Assembly (NCBI GenBank): GCA_004554665.1 | Contig: SFKY01000098.1 | Location: 1-6,292, forward strand | Direction: 5' to 3' | Source of the DNA: Bacteroidales bacterium | Lineage (GTDB): Bacteria; Bacteroidota; Bacteroidia; Bacteroidales; Bacteroidaceae | DNA length: 6,292 nucleotides | Part shown: one piece after another, positions 1-6,166 of the stretch | How positions within the stretch are numbered: the first letter of the stretch is position 1 | How the letters are laid out: each line of letters begins with the position of its first letter | The notes under the pieces: generated by a model | Database searches by the model: none | Told to the model about the DNA's origin: nothing | Seen by the model: the letters and a program-made list of their open reading frames with translations, nothing else | Translations under genes and position numbers: made by a program

Positions 1-27
1 TAAAGTTACAAAAACTTTACGACATAA

Positions 28-59
28 CAAAGCCCTGGCTTGAGAAAGTCGGGGCTTTG
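28..59 (+). terminator. Hairpin, probable terminator of an upstream gene
   Basis: CAAAGCCC (28-35) pairs exactly with GGGCTTTG (52-59). The inside continues as a nearly complete helix (GGCTT 37-41 with AAGTC 46-50, one G-T wobble) closed by a GAGA tetraloop. This 14-bp stem looks like an intrinsic terminator for a plus-strand gene whose end lies left of the window. The only Ts on the plus strand are inside the stem, and the bases after it are GCGATAAAA, so the U-tract is missing. The window begins with TAA, which could be the stop codon of that upstream gene, but this cannot be shown. Confidence 0.55.
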
Positions 60-63
60 CGAT

Positions 64-99
64 AAAAAAAAGAGGATGTGCCTATTTTGACACACCCTC
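64..99 (-). terminator. Minus-strand intrinsic terminator-like hairpin
   Basis: Read on the minus strand, GAGGGTGTG (99-91) pairs with CACATCCTC (80-72) with one mismatch across a 10-base loop. The stem is followed at once by eight Ts (71-64), the classic stem plus U-tract. On the plus strand the same element has eight As before the stem, so it should end transcription mainly from right to left. No minus-strand gene is recognisable immediately to its right, so it may back up the neighbouring terminator, stop antisense transcription, or end a small RNA. Confidence 0.6.
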
Positions 100-112
100 C
101 TGGGGTGAGGGC

Positions 113-145
113 AAACAAAAGCGAGGGCAAAATCTGTTCCCTCGC
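113..145 (-). terminator. Second minus-strand hairpin with a broken T-tract
   Basis: GCGAGGG (121-127) and CCCTCGC (139-145) form a perfect 7-bp GC-rich stem with an 11-base loop. On the minus strand the stem is followed by TTTTGTTT (120-113). It stands in tandem with the stronger minus-strand hairpin at 64-99. CACCC (93-97) can also pair with GGGTG (103-107), so the region can fold in competing ways. Terminator function is inferred from shape only. Confidence 0.4.
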
Positions 146-168
146 CATGCTATTCGCCCTGATTCATT

Positions 169-198
169 TTGGCATCTCACTTTTTTTTCGTAATTTCG
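169..198 (+). promoter_or_regulatory. Bacteroidetes-type promoter for the B3/B4 gene
   Basis: A TTG at 169-171 (inside TTTTGG) is separated by exactly 19 bases from TAATTTCG at 191-198. This matches the Bacteroidetes primary-sigma pattern of a -33 TTG and a -7 TAnnTTTG, with one mismatch (C for T) in the -7 box. The spacer carries a run of eight Ts. Transcription would begin a few bases after 198, giving a leader of roughly 25-30 bases before the ATG at 234. Confidence 0.55.
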
Positions 199-233
199 CA
201 ACGAGATAAACATAGTAATAGACGATACTACAC

Positions 234-905
234 ATGATAAAAGTAAGATTGTCAGACGAAATAGCCACAGTGTGTCCCACCTTTGTGGGCGCATGCGTAG
301 AGACCTACGTGACCAATACCCCTTACTCAGAGGGATTGTGGACAGAGATACACCAGTTGGAAAATGAGTTTCGCGCCACACTCACCACCGAGACGCTCAA
401 ACAGTTGCCCGGTATCGCCGCCACACGCCGCGTGTACCGCGCCTGCGGCAAGGATCCTTCGCGATACCGCCCTGCTTCCGAGGCACTCATACGCCGGATG
501 CTCCAGGGCAAGGAACTCTACCAGATAGACACCCTGGTGGATTTGGTCAATCTGGCGAGCATCCGATTCGGTTACAGCATCGGCGGATTCGATGCCGACT
601 GTTTCGTGGGCGATACGCTCACCCTTGGTGTCGGCAAGGCGGGCGAACCCTATGAGGGAATAGGCCGCGGCACCATCAACATAGAGGGATTGCCGGTCTA
701 TCGCGATGCTGTGGGCGGCGTGGGTACGCCCACCTCTGACCATGAACGTACCAAGATGACACTGGCCACCACGCATCTGGTGGTGCTGATCAATGGGTAT
801 GACGGCGATGAGGAGCGTGTACGTGCCAATGCCGAGTATATCCTCCGTCTCACCGAGCAGTATTGTGGTGGGCACGATGGAAGGATGGAAATCTTTAAAC
901 GATAA
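234..905 (+). CDS. Freestanding B3/B4 domain protein (PheRS beta editing-domain-like)
   Basis: This 223-residue protein looks like the B3/B4 family (COG3382-type), which shares its fold with the editing domain of the phenylalanyl-tRNA synthetase beta chain. In PheRS that domain hydrolyses tyrosine wrongly attached to tRNA-Phe. Freestanding members are suspected of aminoacyl-tRNA binding or trans-editing, but their substrate is generally unknown. Visible signatures are YRACGKDPSRYRPASE (68-83), a helix plus VNLASIRFGYSIGGFD (105-120), and the glycine-rich GGVGTPTSDHERT (161-173) followed by a hydrophobic strand LVVLINGYDG (182-191). There is no signal peptide, membrane segment, or PheRS catalytic core, so it is probably cytoplasmic and complete. 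The ATG at 234 fits a promoter ending at 198, and no Shine-Dalgarno is seen, as is usual in Bacteroidetes. The gene probably has its own promoter; the ligase gene follows after a 116-base gap. Family assignment is fairly sure; function is not. Confidence 0.82.
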   Translation: MIKVRLSDEIATVCPTFVGACVETYVTNTPYSEGLWTEIHQLENEFRATLTTETLKQLPGIAATRRVYRACGKDPSRYRPASEALIRRMLQGKELYQIDTLVDLVNLASIRFGYSIGGFDADCFVGDTLTLGVGKAGEPYEGIGRGTINIEGLPVYRDAVGGVGTPTSDHERTKMTLATTHLVVLINGYDGDEERVRANAEYILRLTEQYCGGHDGRMEIFKR

Positions 906-931
906 AACGGTTTTTTAAAGGTAAAACGGTT
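903..931 (+). repeat. Short direct repeat at the B3/B4 stop codon
   Basis: TAAAACGGTT occurs at 903-912, starting with the stop codon itself, and again at 922-931. The 9 bases between them include a T-run. CTTTAAA (893-899) and TTTAAAG (914-920) could also form a weak AT-rich hairpin here. This may be a poor terminator or simple chance; no function is evident. Confidence 0.3.
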
Positions 932-957
932 ATTGGAATTCTATTAGGGATGTGTAG

Positions 958-977
958 GGACGCACGTTCGTGCGTCC
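958..977. repeat. Perfect REP-like palindrome in the ligase upstream region
   Basis: GGACGCACG (958-966) and CGTGCGTCC (969-977) are perfect inverted arms separated by only TT, preceded by GATGTGTAG. GC-rich palindromes of this kind, with a GGACGCACG-like arm, are to my recollection dispersed many times between genes in Bacteroidetes and resemble REP elements. No T-tract follows on either strand, so it is not an ordinary intrinsic terminator. It lies 44 bases before the ligase start and could shape the 5' leader or protect the upstream mRNA 3' end. Copy number cannot be judged from one window. Confidence 0.6.
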
Positions 978-1021
978 GCCTTGGTAGCAAAACTAATATA
1001 TATAATAAGGTATAGGGATAT

Positions 1022-2998
1022 ATGGACGACAGAAATGCGCAGATGCGGCAATTGATAGCCTTGCTCAATCAGGCTTCGGATGCTTATTATAACGGACGCG
1101 GAGAACTGATGAGCGACTTTGAGTGGGATGCTCATTTCGACCAACTGAAGCAGTTGGAGCAGGAGACGGGTATCGTCTACCCCGATTCGCCCACACAGCG
1201 GGTGTCGGAAGATACCATTGCCGGACAGAAGGAGGAACATGAGTTTCCGGCACTGTCATTGGCCAAGACCAAGCAGACGGCCGAACTGGCGCGTTGGGCT
1301 GAGGGCAGGCCTATCTGGATTTCGTGGAAATTGGATGGGCTTACTTTGGTGGTGACTTACGACGACGGTCGGCTCGCCAAGGTGGTGACGCGCGGCAACG
1401 GCCATATAGGCACCAATATCACGCATCTTGCAGCGGCCATCGAGGGCATTCCGCCTACCATTCCCAGTCATGGCCATGTGGTGATACGCGGCGAGGCGGT
1501 CATCTCGTACCAGGATTTTGAGCAGTTCAATATGGAGAGCGACGAGGAGTATGCCAATCCCCGCAACTTGGCATCGGGTTCGCTCACGCTCAAGGATATC
1601 GATGAGGTGCGCCGCCGTCATATCCGTTGGATTCCGTTTACGCTGGTGCATACCGATGAGGAGATTGCTTCGTGGGGCGAACGTATGGACTGGCTCACCC
1701 GACAGGGACTGGCCACGGTGGAGCACGAACTGATAGCCCATCCCGATGTGGCGGCTATCGACCATGTGATCGGCCAATGGACGGAACGGGTGACGGAGCG
1801 GCAGAATCCTTATCCCGTGGATGGACTGGTCATCACCTTCGACGACACGCAGTATGCACAGACGGGCAGCGTGACGGGACATCATGCCACCCGGGCGGGC
1901 TTCGCCTTCAAGTGGCAGGACGAGAGTGCCGACACCCGTCTGGACCATATCGAGTGGTCGTGTGCAGCCTCTACCATCTCGCCGGTGGCCGTGTTCGACC
2001 CCGTGGAGTTGGAGGGGACCACCGTGCGGCGTGCCTCGCTCTGCAACATCAGCGAGTGTGAGCGTCTGGGCATGGGAGGACCGGGTACGGAACTGTCTGT
2101 CATCAAGGCCAACAAGATTATACCCAAAGTCATTCGGGTGCGACAGACGGTAGGTGAACTTGCTATCCCCGAGGTGTGTCCTGTCTGTGGGGCTCCCACC
2201 GAGATTCGCGAGAGTCTGGTGAGCGGTACGCGCACCCTGCACTGCACCAATGGCGCTTGCCCGGCCAAGCAGCTGCGCAAGTTTGCCCGCTTCGTGTCCA
2301 AGGCGGGTATGGATATCGACGGCATCTCCGAGCAGACGTTGGCCAAGTTTGTCAATCTGGGATGGATAACCGATTATGCCGACATCTATCACCTCGCTGA
2401 CCATGCCATCGAACTCTCCTTCATGGAGGGATTTGGCCGCCGCTCGGTGAGCAACCTGCTCCGCTCCATCGACAAGTCGCGGCGGGTGGAGGCACGCCGG
2501 CTGCTCTATGCGCTTACCATTCCCCTTTGCGGCACCGATGTGTGCAAACGGCTGCTGGCGGCCTATCCGTTGGACCAGCTCATCGAGACGGCTGCCACCA
2601 CAGACAACGTGGAGCACTTTGCCCATATCGACGGTATTGGGCCGGAGAAGTCGGCGGCTGTGGTCGGCTGGTTCCGTGAGCCCGCCCATCGTCTTACTGT
2701 AGAGCGTCTGTTGGCCGAAGTGCAGGTAGAGCAGCCTTCGCTCCAACCCTCTGGAGCTCGGTGCCAAGGCCTCACCTTTGTGATAACGGGCGATGTGCAC
2801 CATTATCGCAACCGCAACGAACTGAAAGCCTATATAGAGAGTCAAGGCGGCAAGGTGGCAGGCAGTGTGAGCGGAGCCACTAACTACTTGATCAACAACG
2901 ATGTAGCTTCCACCTCGTCCAAGAACAAGAAGGCACAGCAGCTCGGCATCCCCATCATCAGCGAAGACGATTTTGTGGCCCGGTTTGTGGGTGAATAA
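1022..2998 (+). CDS. ligA: NAD+-dependent DNA ligase (LigA family, divergent type)
   Basis: The product should seal nicks in duplex DNA using NAD+, acting in replication and repair. At 658 residues it has normal LigA length and full domain order: NMN-binding domain Ia (about 1-60, with AYYNGRGELMSD and PDSPTQRV 54-61), adenylation domain (about 61-300), OB fold (about 301-382), Cys4 zinc finger (C386, C389, C408, C413), helix-hairpin-helix repeats (EGFGRRS 469-475; DGIGPEKSA 537-545) and a C-terminal BRCT domain (about 582-658). The adenylated lysine is K103 in KLDG; also present are RGEAV (156-160, E158), NPRN (179-182), VDGLVI (266-271) and FAFKW (295-299, K298). Departures from textbook LigA include the usual ELKxDG glutamate being S101, TRGDG read as TRGNG, the DGVVIK lysine being T272, and LSLDN read as LSLAK. 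The sequence resembles a ligase subgroup I associate with gut Firmicutes, suggesting a paralog or a transferred or replaced ligA. The start follows an AT-rich leader without Shine-Dalgarno; no clear promoter is seen. Confidence 0.93.
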   Translation: MDDRNAQMRQLIALLNQASDAYYNGRGELMSDFEWDAHFDQLKQLEQETGIVYPDSPTQRVSEDTIAGQKEEHEFPALSLAKTKQTAELARWAEGRPIWISWKLDGLTLVVTYDDGRLAKVVTRGNGHIGTNITHLAAAIEGIPPTIPSHGHVVIRGEAVISYQDFEQFNMESDEEYANPRNLASGSLTLKDIDEVRRRHIRWIPFTLVHTDEEIASWGERMDWLTRQGLATVEHELIAHPDVAAIDHVIGQWTERVTERQNPYPVDGLVITFDDTQYAQTGSVTGHHATRAGFAFKWQDESADTRLDHIEWSCAASTISPVAVFDPVELEGTTVRRASLCNISECERLGMGGPGTELSVIKANKIIPKVIRVRQTVGELAIPEVCPVCGAPTEIRESLVSGTRTLHCTNGACPAKQLRKFARFVSKAGMDIDGISEQTLAKFVNLGWITDYADIYHLADHAIELSFMEGFGRRSVSNLLRSIDKSRRVEARRLLYALTIPLCGTDVCKRLLAAYPLDQLIETAATTDNVEHFAHIDGIGPEKSAAVVGWFREPAHRLTVERLLAEVQVEQPSLQPSGARCQGLTFVITGDVHHYRNRNELKAYIESQGGKVAGSVSGATNYLINNDVASTSSKNKKAQQLGIPIISEDDFVARFVGE

Positions 2999-3076
2999 GG
3001 GGGAAGCGTTTTTGTCTGAATAGGTTAGTGGAAACAAAAAGGGAGTATCTAAGGGGTAAACTCGTGAAAAAGTACT

Positions 3077-3084
3077 ATCTTTGC
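3077..3084 (+). promoter_or_regulatory. Candidate upstream trmD promoter, -7 box
   Basis: TATCTTTG matches the Bacteroidetes -7 consensus TAnnTTTG exactly and is followed by CA, as is common in this phylum. There is no good TTG at the expected -33 distance (the sequence there is GGGGT), so the -33 element is weak or absent. Transcripts would carry a leader of roughly 115 bases into trmD, including the second copy of the repeat. The box sits inside a perfect inverted repeat. Confidence 0.5.
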
Positions 3085-3118
3085 AGAAGATAGGCGGCAC
3101 CTCAGCCATTAGAACACG

Positions 3119-3148
3119 TTCTGTGGCGTTCGGTTTGCACTATTTTTG
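3119..3148 (+). promoter_or_regulatory. Candidate downstream trmD promoter
   Basis: TATTTTTG at 3141-3148 matches the -7 consensus TAnnTTTG. TTC at 3119-3121, exactly 19 bases upstream, is a two-of-three match to the -33 TTG. Transcription would start near 3155 and give a leader of about 50 bases before the trmD ATG. This copy is closer to the gene and has the better -33, so it may be the main promoter for trmD and the glycosidase gene behind it. Confidence 0.5.
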
Positions 3149-3204
3149 CAGAAGATAGACGGCGCCTCAGCCGCAATGTCAGCAAGTTAAAAGAAGATTA
3201 AGAT

Positions 3205-3891
3205 ATGAGAATAGACATTATCACCGTATTGCCGGAAATGTTGGAGGGATTTGTGAGTGAATCGATTTTGGCACGTGCACAGAAAAAGGGGTTGGCAGAG
3301 ATTCATCTGCACAACCTGCGTGACTATACGCTCGACAAGTGGCGCCGCGTGGACGATTATCCCTACGGCGGATTTGCCGGCATGGTGATGCAGATAGAGC
3401 CGATAGACCGCTGTATCTCGGCCTTGAAGGCGGAGCGCGACTACGATGAGGTGATATTTACATCGCCCGATGGCGAGCAGTTTGACCAGCATATCGCCAA
3501 CGACCTGTCGCTCAAAGGCAATCTGATCATACTCTGTGGCCACTACAAAGGAATAGACCAGCGGGTGCGTGACCACCTGATTACAAGAGAGATTTCGGTG
3601 GGAGACTATGTGCTCACGGGCGGTGAACTGGCTGCTGCCATCATTGCCGATGCCGTGGTGCGTGTGGTACCCGGGGTGATTGGCGATGAGCAGAGTGCGC
3701 TCTCCGACTGTTTTCAGGATGATATGCTGTCGGCTCCTATCTATACTCGCCCGGCGGAGTATAAGGGATGGCGTGTGCCCGATATCTTGCTGAGTGGGAA
3801 CGAGGCGAAGATCAAAGAGTGGGAGATAGAACAGAGTTATGAGCGCACCAAGCGCTTGCGCCCTGACCTGTTGGAGAAAGGGAAAAAGTAA
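3205..3891 (+). CDS. trmD: tRNA (guanine37-N1)-methyltransferase
   Basis: TrmD moves a methyl group from S-adenosylmethionine to N1 of G37, next to the anticodon, in tRNAs with G at position 36, and so prevents +1 frameshifting. It is usually essential and works as a cytoplasmic dimer. The 228 residues cover the whole family length. Visible marks are the start MRIDIITVLPEML, DDYPYGGFAGMVM (50-62), SPDG (87-90), and the trefoil-knot SAM site made of CGHYKGIDQRV (111-121) and ISVGDYVLTGGELAA (130-144). R153 and D168 match the catalytic Arg154 and Asp169 of the E. coli enzyme. The tail YTRPAEYKGW...VPDILLSG (180-198) and the basic C-terminal domain are also typical. Phe57 in GGFAG, where many bacteria have Gly, is normal for Bacteroidetes as far as I recall. 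The gene lacks the rpsP-rimM-rplS neighbours seen in Proteobacteria. The ATG at 3205 is preceded by an A-rich stretch with no clear Shine-Dalgarno. Confidence 0.97.
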   Translation: MRIDIITVLPEMLEGFVSESILARAQKKGLAEIHLHNLRDYTLDKWRRVDDYPYGGFAGMVMQIEPIDRCISALKAERDYDEVIFTSPDGEQFDQHIANDLSLKGNLIILCGHYKGIDQRVRDHLITREISVGDYVLTGGELAAAIIADAVVRVVPGVIGDEQSALSDCFQDDMLSAPIYTRPAEYKGWRVPDILLSGNEAKIKEWEIEQSYERTKRLRPDLLEKGKK

Positions 3892-3922
3892 ACAATATCA
3901 ACACCTCTAAAACCTTGATACC

Positions 3923-6091
3923 ATGTACCGAATACTATGTTGTCTATGCCTGCTTGTGGTGCAGGCATTGCCATTGGCAGCTGCCAATGACGTGAAAACC
4001 GTGCAGGGACTGGTCGGCCGCCTGTTGCCCGACTATGCCAACTACTTTGAGTTCAGACAGTCGAAGGCAGGGAAAGACGTTTTTGCCATCTATAGCCGCC
4101 GGGGAAAGGTGGTGATAGAGGGCAACAATGCCAACAGCATGGCTGTGGGTCTGAACTATTATCTGAAGCGATACTGCCTGACGACCATTTCGTGGTACAA
4201 GGATGACCCCGTGGAGATGCCTGCCACACTGCCAGTGGTGCCGCAGCGGGTGGAGATAGCGGCGCGGATGCCCATGCGTTTTTTTCTCAACTACTGTACG
4301 TATGGCTATACCATGCCGTGGTGGACGTGGGAAGACTGGGAGCATTTCATCGACTGGATGGCGCTCAATGGGGTGAACATGCCGCTGGCCATCACGGGGG
4401 CGGAGACTCCGTGGTACAATGTCTGGAGACAGTTTGGACTCACCGATGAGGAGATACGTGAGTTTTTCGGAGGCCCGGCTTTTCTCGGCTGGCACCGTAT
4501 GTGCAACTTCGATGGGTTTATGGGGCCGCTTCCCATGAGTTGGATGGAGCGTCAGGAGGCTTTGCAGAAGAAGATTGTGGCTCGGGAGCGGGCTTTCAAC
4601 ATGCGTCCGGTGCTGCCTGCTTTTGCGGGACACATACCGGCAGCCTTGCTGAAGCGTTATCCCACCTTGCAGGCTACGCCGGTGTCGTATTGGGGAGGTT
4701 TCAAAGACCCGGAGCGCCATCGCTGCACTTTCCTGTACGCCACTGACCCCATGTATGCCAAGATACAGCGTGCTTTTATCAGGGAGCAGACCCGTCTCTA
4801 TGGGACGGACCATATCTATGGCATCGACCCTTTTAATGAAGTGGATCCGCCTTCGTTGCACCCAGATTCGCTCAGCATGCTTGCACGGGGCATCTACCAG
4901 TCGGTTGCCGATGTAGACCCGCAAGCTGTATGGCTGCAGATGGGGTGGACGTTTAAGCACATGCCTTATTGGACCAACGAGCGGCAGCGTGCCCTCTTCA
5001 GGGGGGTGCCGCAAGACCGGCTCATCATGCTCGACTATTGGTGTGAGAACAAGGAGATGTGGCCGAAGTGTGAATCGTATTTCGGACAGCCGTTCCTATG
5101 GTGCTATCTCAACAACTTTGGCGGGCGAAACCGTCTTGTGGCACCTACGGACCGTATCTTTGACAGGATAGATAATGTAGCTGCACAGGGAGGAACTGGT
5201 TTCAAGGGCGTAGGCGCTACGTTGGAAGCCTTTGATGTCAATATGTTCGGTTTTGAACTGTTGCTGGAAAAAGCCTGGAATATTCCCGAATCACTGTCCG
5301 AATGGCGCGACAATTTGGCTGACAGGCGGATGGGGCGTAGGGATGAGGTTGCTCGCAAAGCGTATCATGACTATTGTGCCCGTGTGCTCGATGTGCCGCG
5401 TGGATATGACCGCACGCTTCTGGAATCGAGGCCGCAGATGAAGGCGGATGCTGTCGAGAAACCCAATCCTGCACGTATGGCGGAGATTGATGTCTGGCGG
5501 CAGTTGATGCAATTGAGGGGCAATAAGGACATGTACAGGATGGATGTGGTAAATGTGGGCAGGCAGTGTCTGGCTGATTATTTCTATGTGCTTTGGCGCA
5601 AGTTTGTCCTTGCTTACGAATTGTATGACCTTGGGGAAATGCAGGCGATAGGCAAAGAGATGAAAGAGGTGATAGCAGATGCGGCCCGACTTACGGCCTG
5701 TCATCCCGTGTTTTCGATGAGGCGGTGGATAGACACGGCACGTCAATGGGGAGATACGCAGGAGGAGAAAGCGTATTACGAGCGCAACGCCCGCAGGCTC
5801 CTCACTTTGTGGGTCGATAATCTCGGTGGCATCAACGACTATGCTGGCCGGCCTTGGGACGGTCTCATCCAGACTTTTTATGCTCACCGTTGGGCGTTGT
5901 TTATTGATACGGCTATCGGTTGTGTGGCCCAGGGTAAACGGTTTGATGACAAGGCTTTCACCCAACAGTGTTATACCTTTGAGGAGCGTTTCTGCGAATT
6001 GGACATACCCATGCTGTATCCACCGAAAGGCGATGCCATGACACTCTCCCGTCAGTTCTACAATAAGTATTTTGGGGAGAATCATCGATGA
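3923..6091 (+). CDS. Secreted alpha-N-acetylglucosaminidase, GH89 (NAGLU-like)
   Basis: This 722-residue protein belongs to glycoside hydrolase family 89, retaining enzymes that remove terminal alpha-linked N-acetylglucosamine from glycans such as heparan sulfate or mucin O-glycans. A signal peptide is clear: MYR, a hydrophobic stretch I4-V13, then PLAAAND with probable cleavage after A21. There is no lipobox, so a soluble periplasmic or exported enzyme is expected. The NAGLU N-terminal domain spans about 24-105 (VVIEGNNANSMAVGLNYYL, 63-81), the catalytic barrel about 115-455, and the helical C-terminal domain about 460-720. The barrel starts with RFFLNYCTYGYTMPWWTWEDWE (119-140). E306 in DPFNEV aligns with the acid/base Glu316 of human NAGLU, and E435 in GATLEAFDVN with the nucleophile Glu446; the latter motif differs from the commoner GMTPEG form. 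NDYAGRPWDGL (638-648) is also typical. The gene starts 31 bases after trmD with no visible promoter, so co-transcription is likely. No SusC/SusD genes are in view. Confidence 0.93.
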   Translation: MYRILCCLCLLVVQALPLAAANDVKTVQGLVGRLLPDYANYFEFRQSKAGKDVFAIYSRRGKVVIEGNNANSMAVGLNYYLKRYCLTTISWYKDDPVEMPATLPVVPQRVEIAARMPMRFFLNYCTYGYTMPWWTWEDWEHFIDWMALNGVNMPLAITGAETPWYNVWRQFGLTDEEIREFFGGPAFLGWHRMCNFDGFMGPLPMSWMERQEALQKKIVARERAFNMRPVLPAFAGHIPAALLKRYPTLQATPVSYWGGFKDPERHRCTFLYATDPMYAKIQRAFIREQTRLYGTDHIYGIDPFNEVDPPSLHPDSLSMLARGIYQSVADVDPQAVWLQMGWTFKHMPYWTNERQRALFRGVPQDRLIMLDYWCENKEMWPKCESYFGQPFLWCYLNNFGGRNRLVAPTDRIFDRIDNVAAQGGTGFKGVGATLEAFDVNMFGFELLLEKAWNIPESLSEWRDNLADRRMGRRDEVARKAYHDYCARVLDVPRGYDRTLLESRPQMKADAVEKPNPARMAEIDVWRQLMQLRGNKDMYRMDVVNVGRQCLADYFYVLWRKFVLAYELYDLGEMQAIGKEMKEVIADAARLTACHPVFSMRRWIDTARQWGDTQEEKAYYERNARRLLTLWVDNLGGINDYAGRPWDGLIQTFYAHRWALFIDTAIGCVAQGKRFDDKAFTQQCYTFEERFCELDIPMLYPPKGDAMTLSRQFYNKYFGENHR

Positions 6092-6166
6092 TGCGTAAGT
6101 GCTTTCCGCATTCTTGGGAGGAGGATGGGGGATAGCTGATAGTCTATGCAATTCAGTAAAACGAAT

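Larger units (their letters stand above)
3074..3172 (+). repeat. Duplicated 34-bp promoter-like unit before trmD
   Basis: The 34-base unit at 3074-3107 is repeated at 3139-3172, 65 bases later, with 31 of 34 positions identical by eye. Each copy begins with ACTATYTTTGCAG, which contains the Bacteroidetes -7 box, and ends in a GC-rich stretch closing with CTCAGCC. In the first copy CTATCTT (3075-3081) and AAGATAG (3087-3093) are perfect inverted arms around TGCAG. In the second copy one base differs, leaving a T-G wobble. Between the copies is a further inverted repeat, AGAAC-AC-GTTCT (3111-3122). The duplication suggests tandem promoters or a duplicated regulatory site rather than chance. Confidence 0.75.

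Noticed and set aside
1..19. TAAAGT/ACTTTA inverted repeat at the left edge
   Set aside because: Six AT-rich bases with a 7-base loop are expected by chance, and the sequence is cut by the window edge.
20..148. 43-codon minus-strand frame beginning MAREQILPSL
   Set aside because: It reads straight through both hairpins and the T8 tract, which are better explained as terminators.
147..209. 20-codon plus-strand frame MLFALIHFGISLFFRNFATR
   Set aside because: It is hydrophobic enough to suggest a tiny membrane peptide, but it spans the predicted promoter and has no upstream start signal of its own, so chance is the simpler explanation.
82..381. 99-residue minus-strand frame ending in the hairpin region
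   Set aside because: Half of it is antisense to the B3/B4 gene, and it shows no family similarity. It was considered because minus-strand terminators lie near its end, but that alone does not support a gene.
327..875. 182-residue minus-strand open frame opposite the B3/B4 gene
   Set aside because: The plus-strand frame has family motifs and a well-placed promoter; the minus frame has neither.
981..1006. Possible sigma70-like promoter before the ligase gene (TTGGTA and TATAAT)
   Set aside because: The spacing is only 14 bases, Bacteroidetes do not use this consensus, and the predicted start would fall nearly at the ATG. The AT-rich run makes a chance TATAAT likely.
3009..3040. Possible terminator after the ligase gene (TTTTTGT paired with ACAAAAA)
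   Set aside because: The 7-bp stem is AT-rich with an 18-base loop and no following T-tract, so it is too weak to call.
1256..3109. 617-residue open frame on the minus strand
   Set aside because: It lies opposite the DNA ligase, whose domains and motifs are unmistakable. The antisense translation is rich in His, Arg, Gly and Leu with no family motif, as expected from the mirror of GC-rich codons.
3944..5014. 356-residue minus-strand open frame opposite the GH89 gene
   Set aside because: It is antisense to the catalytic domain of a clear GH89 enzyme and its His/Arg/Pro-rich composition shows no domain.
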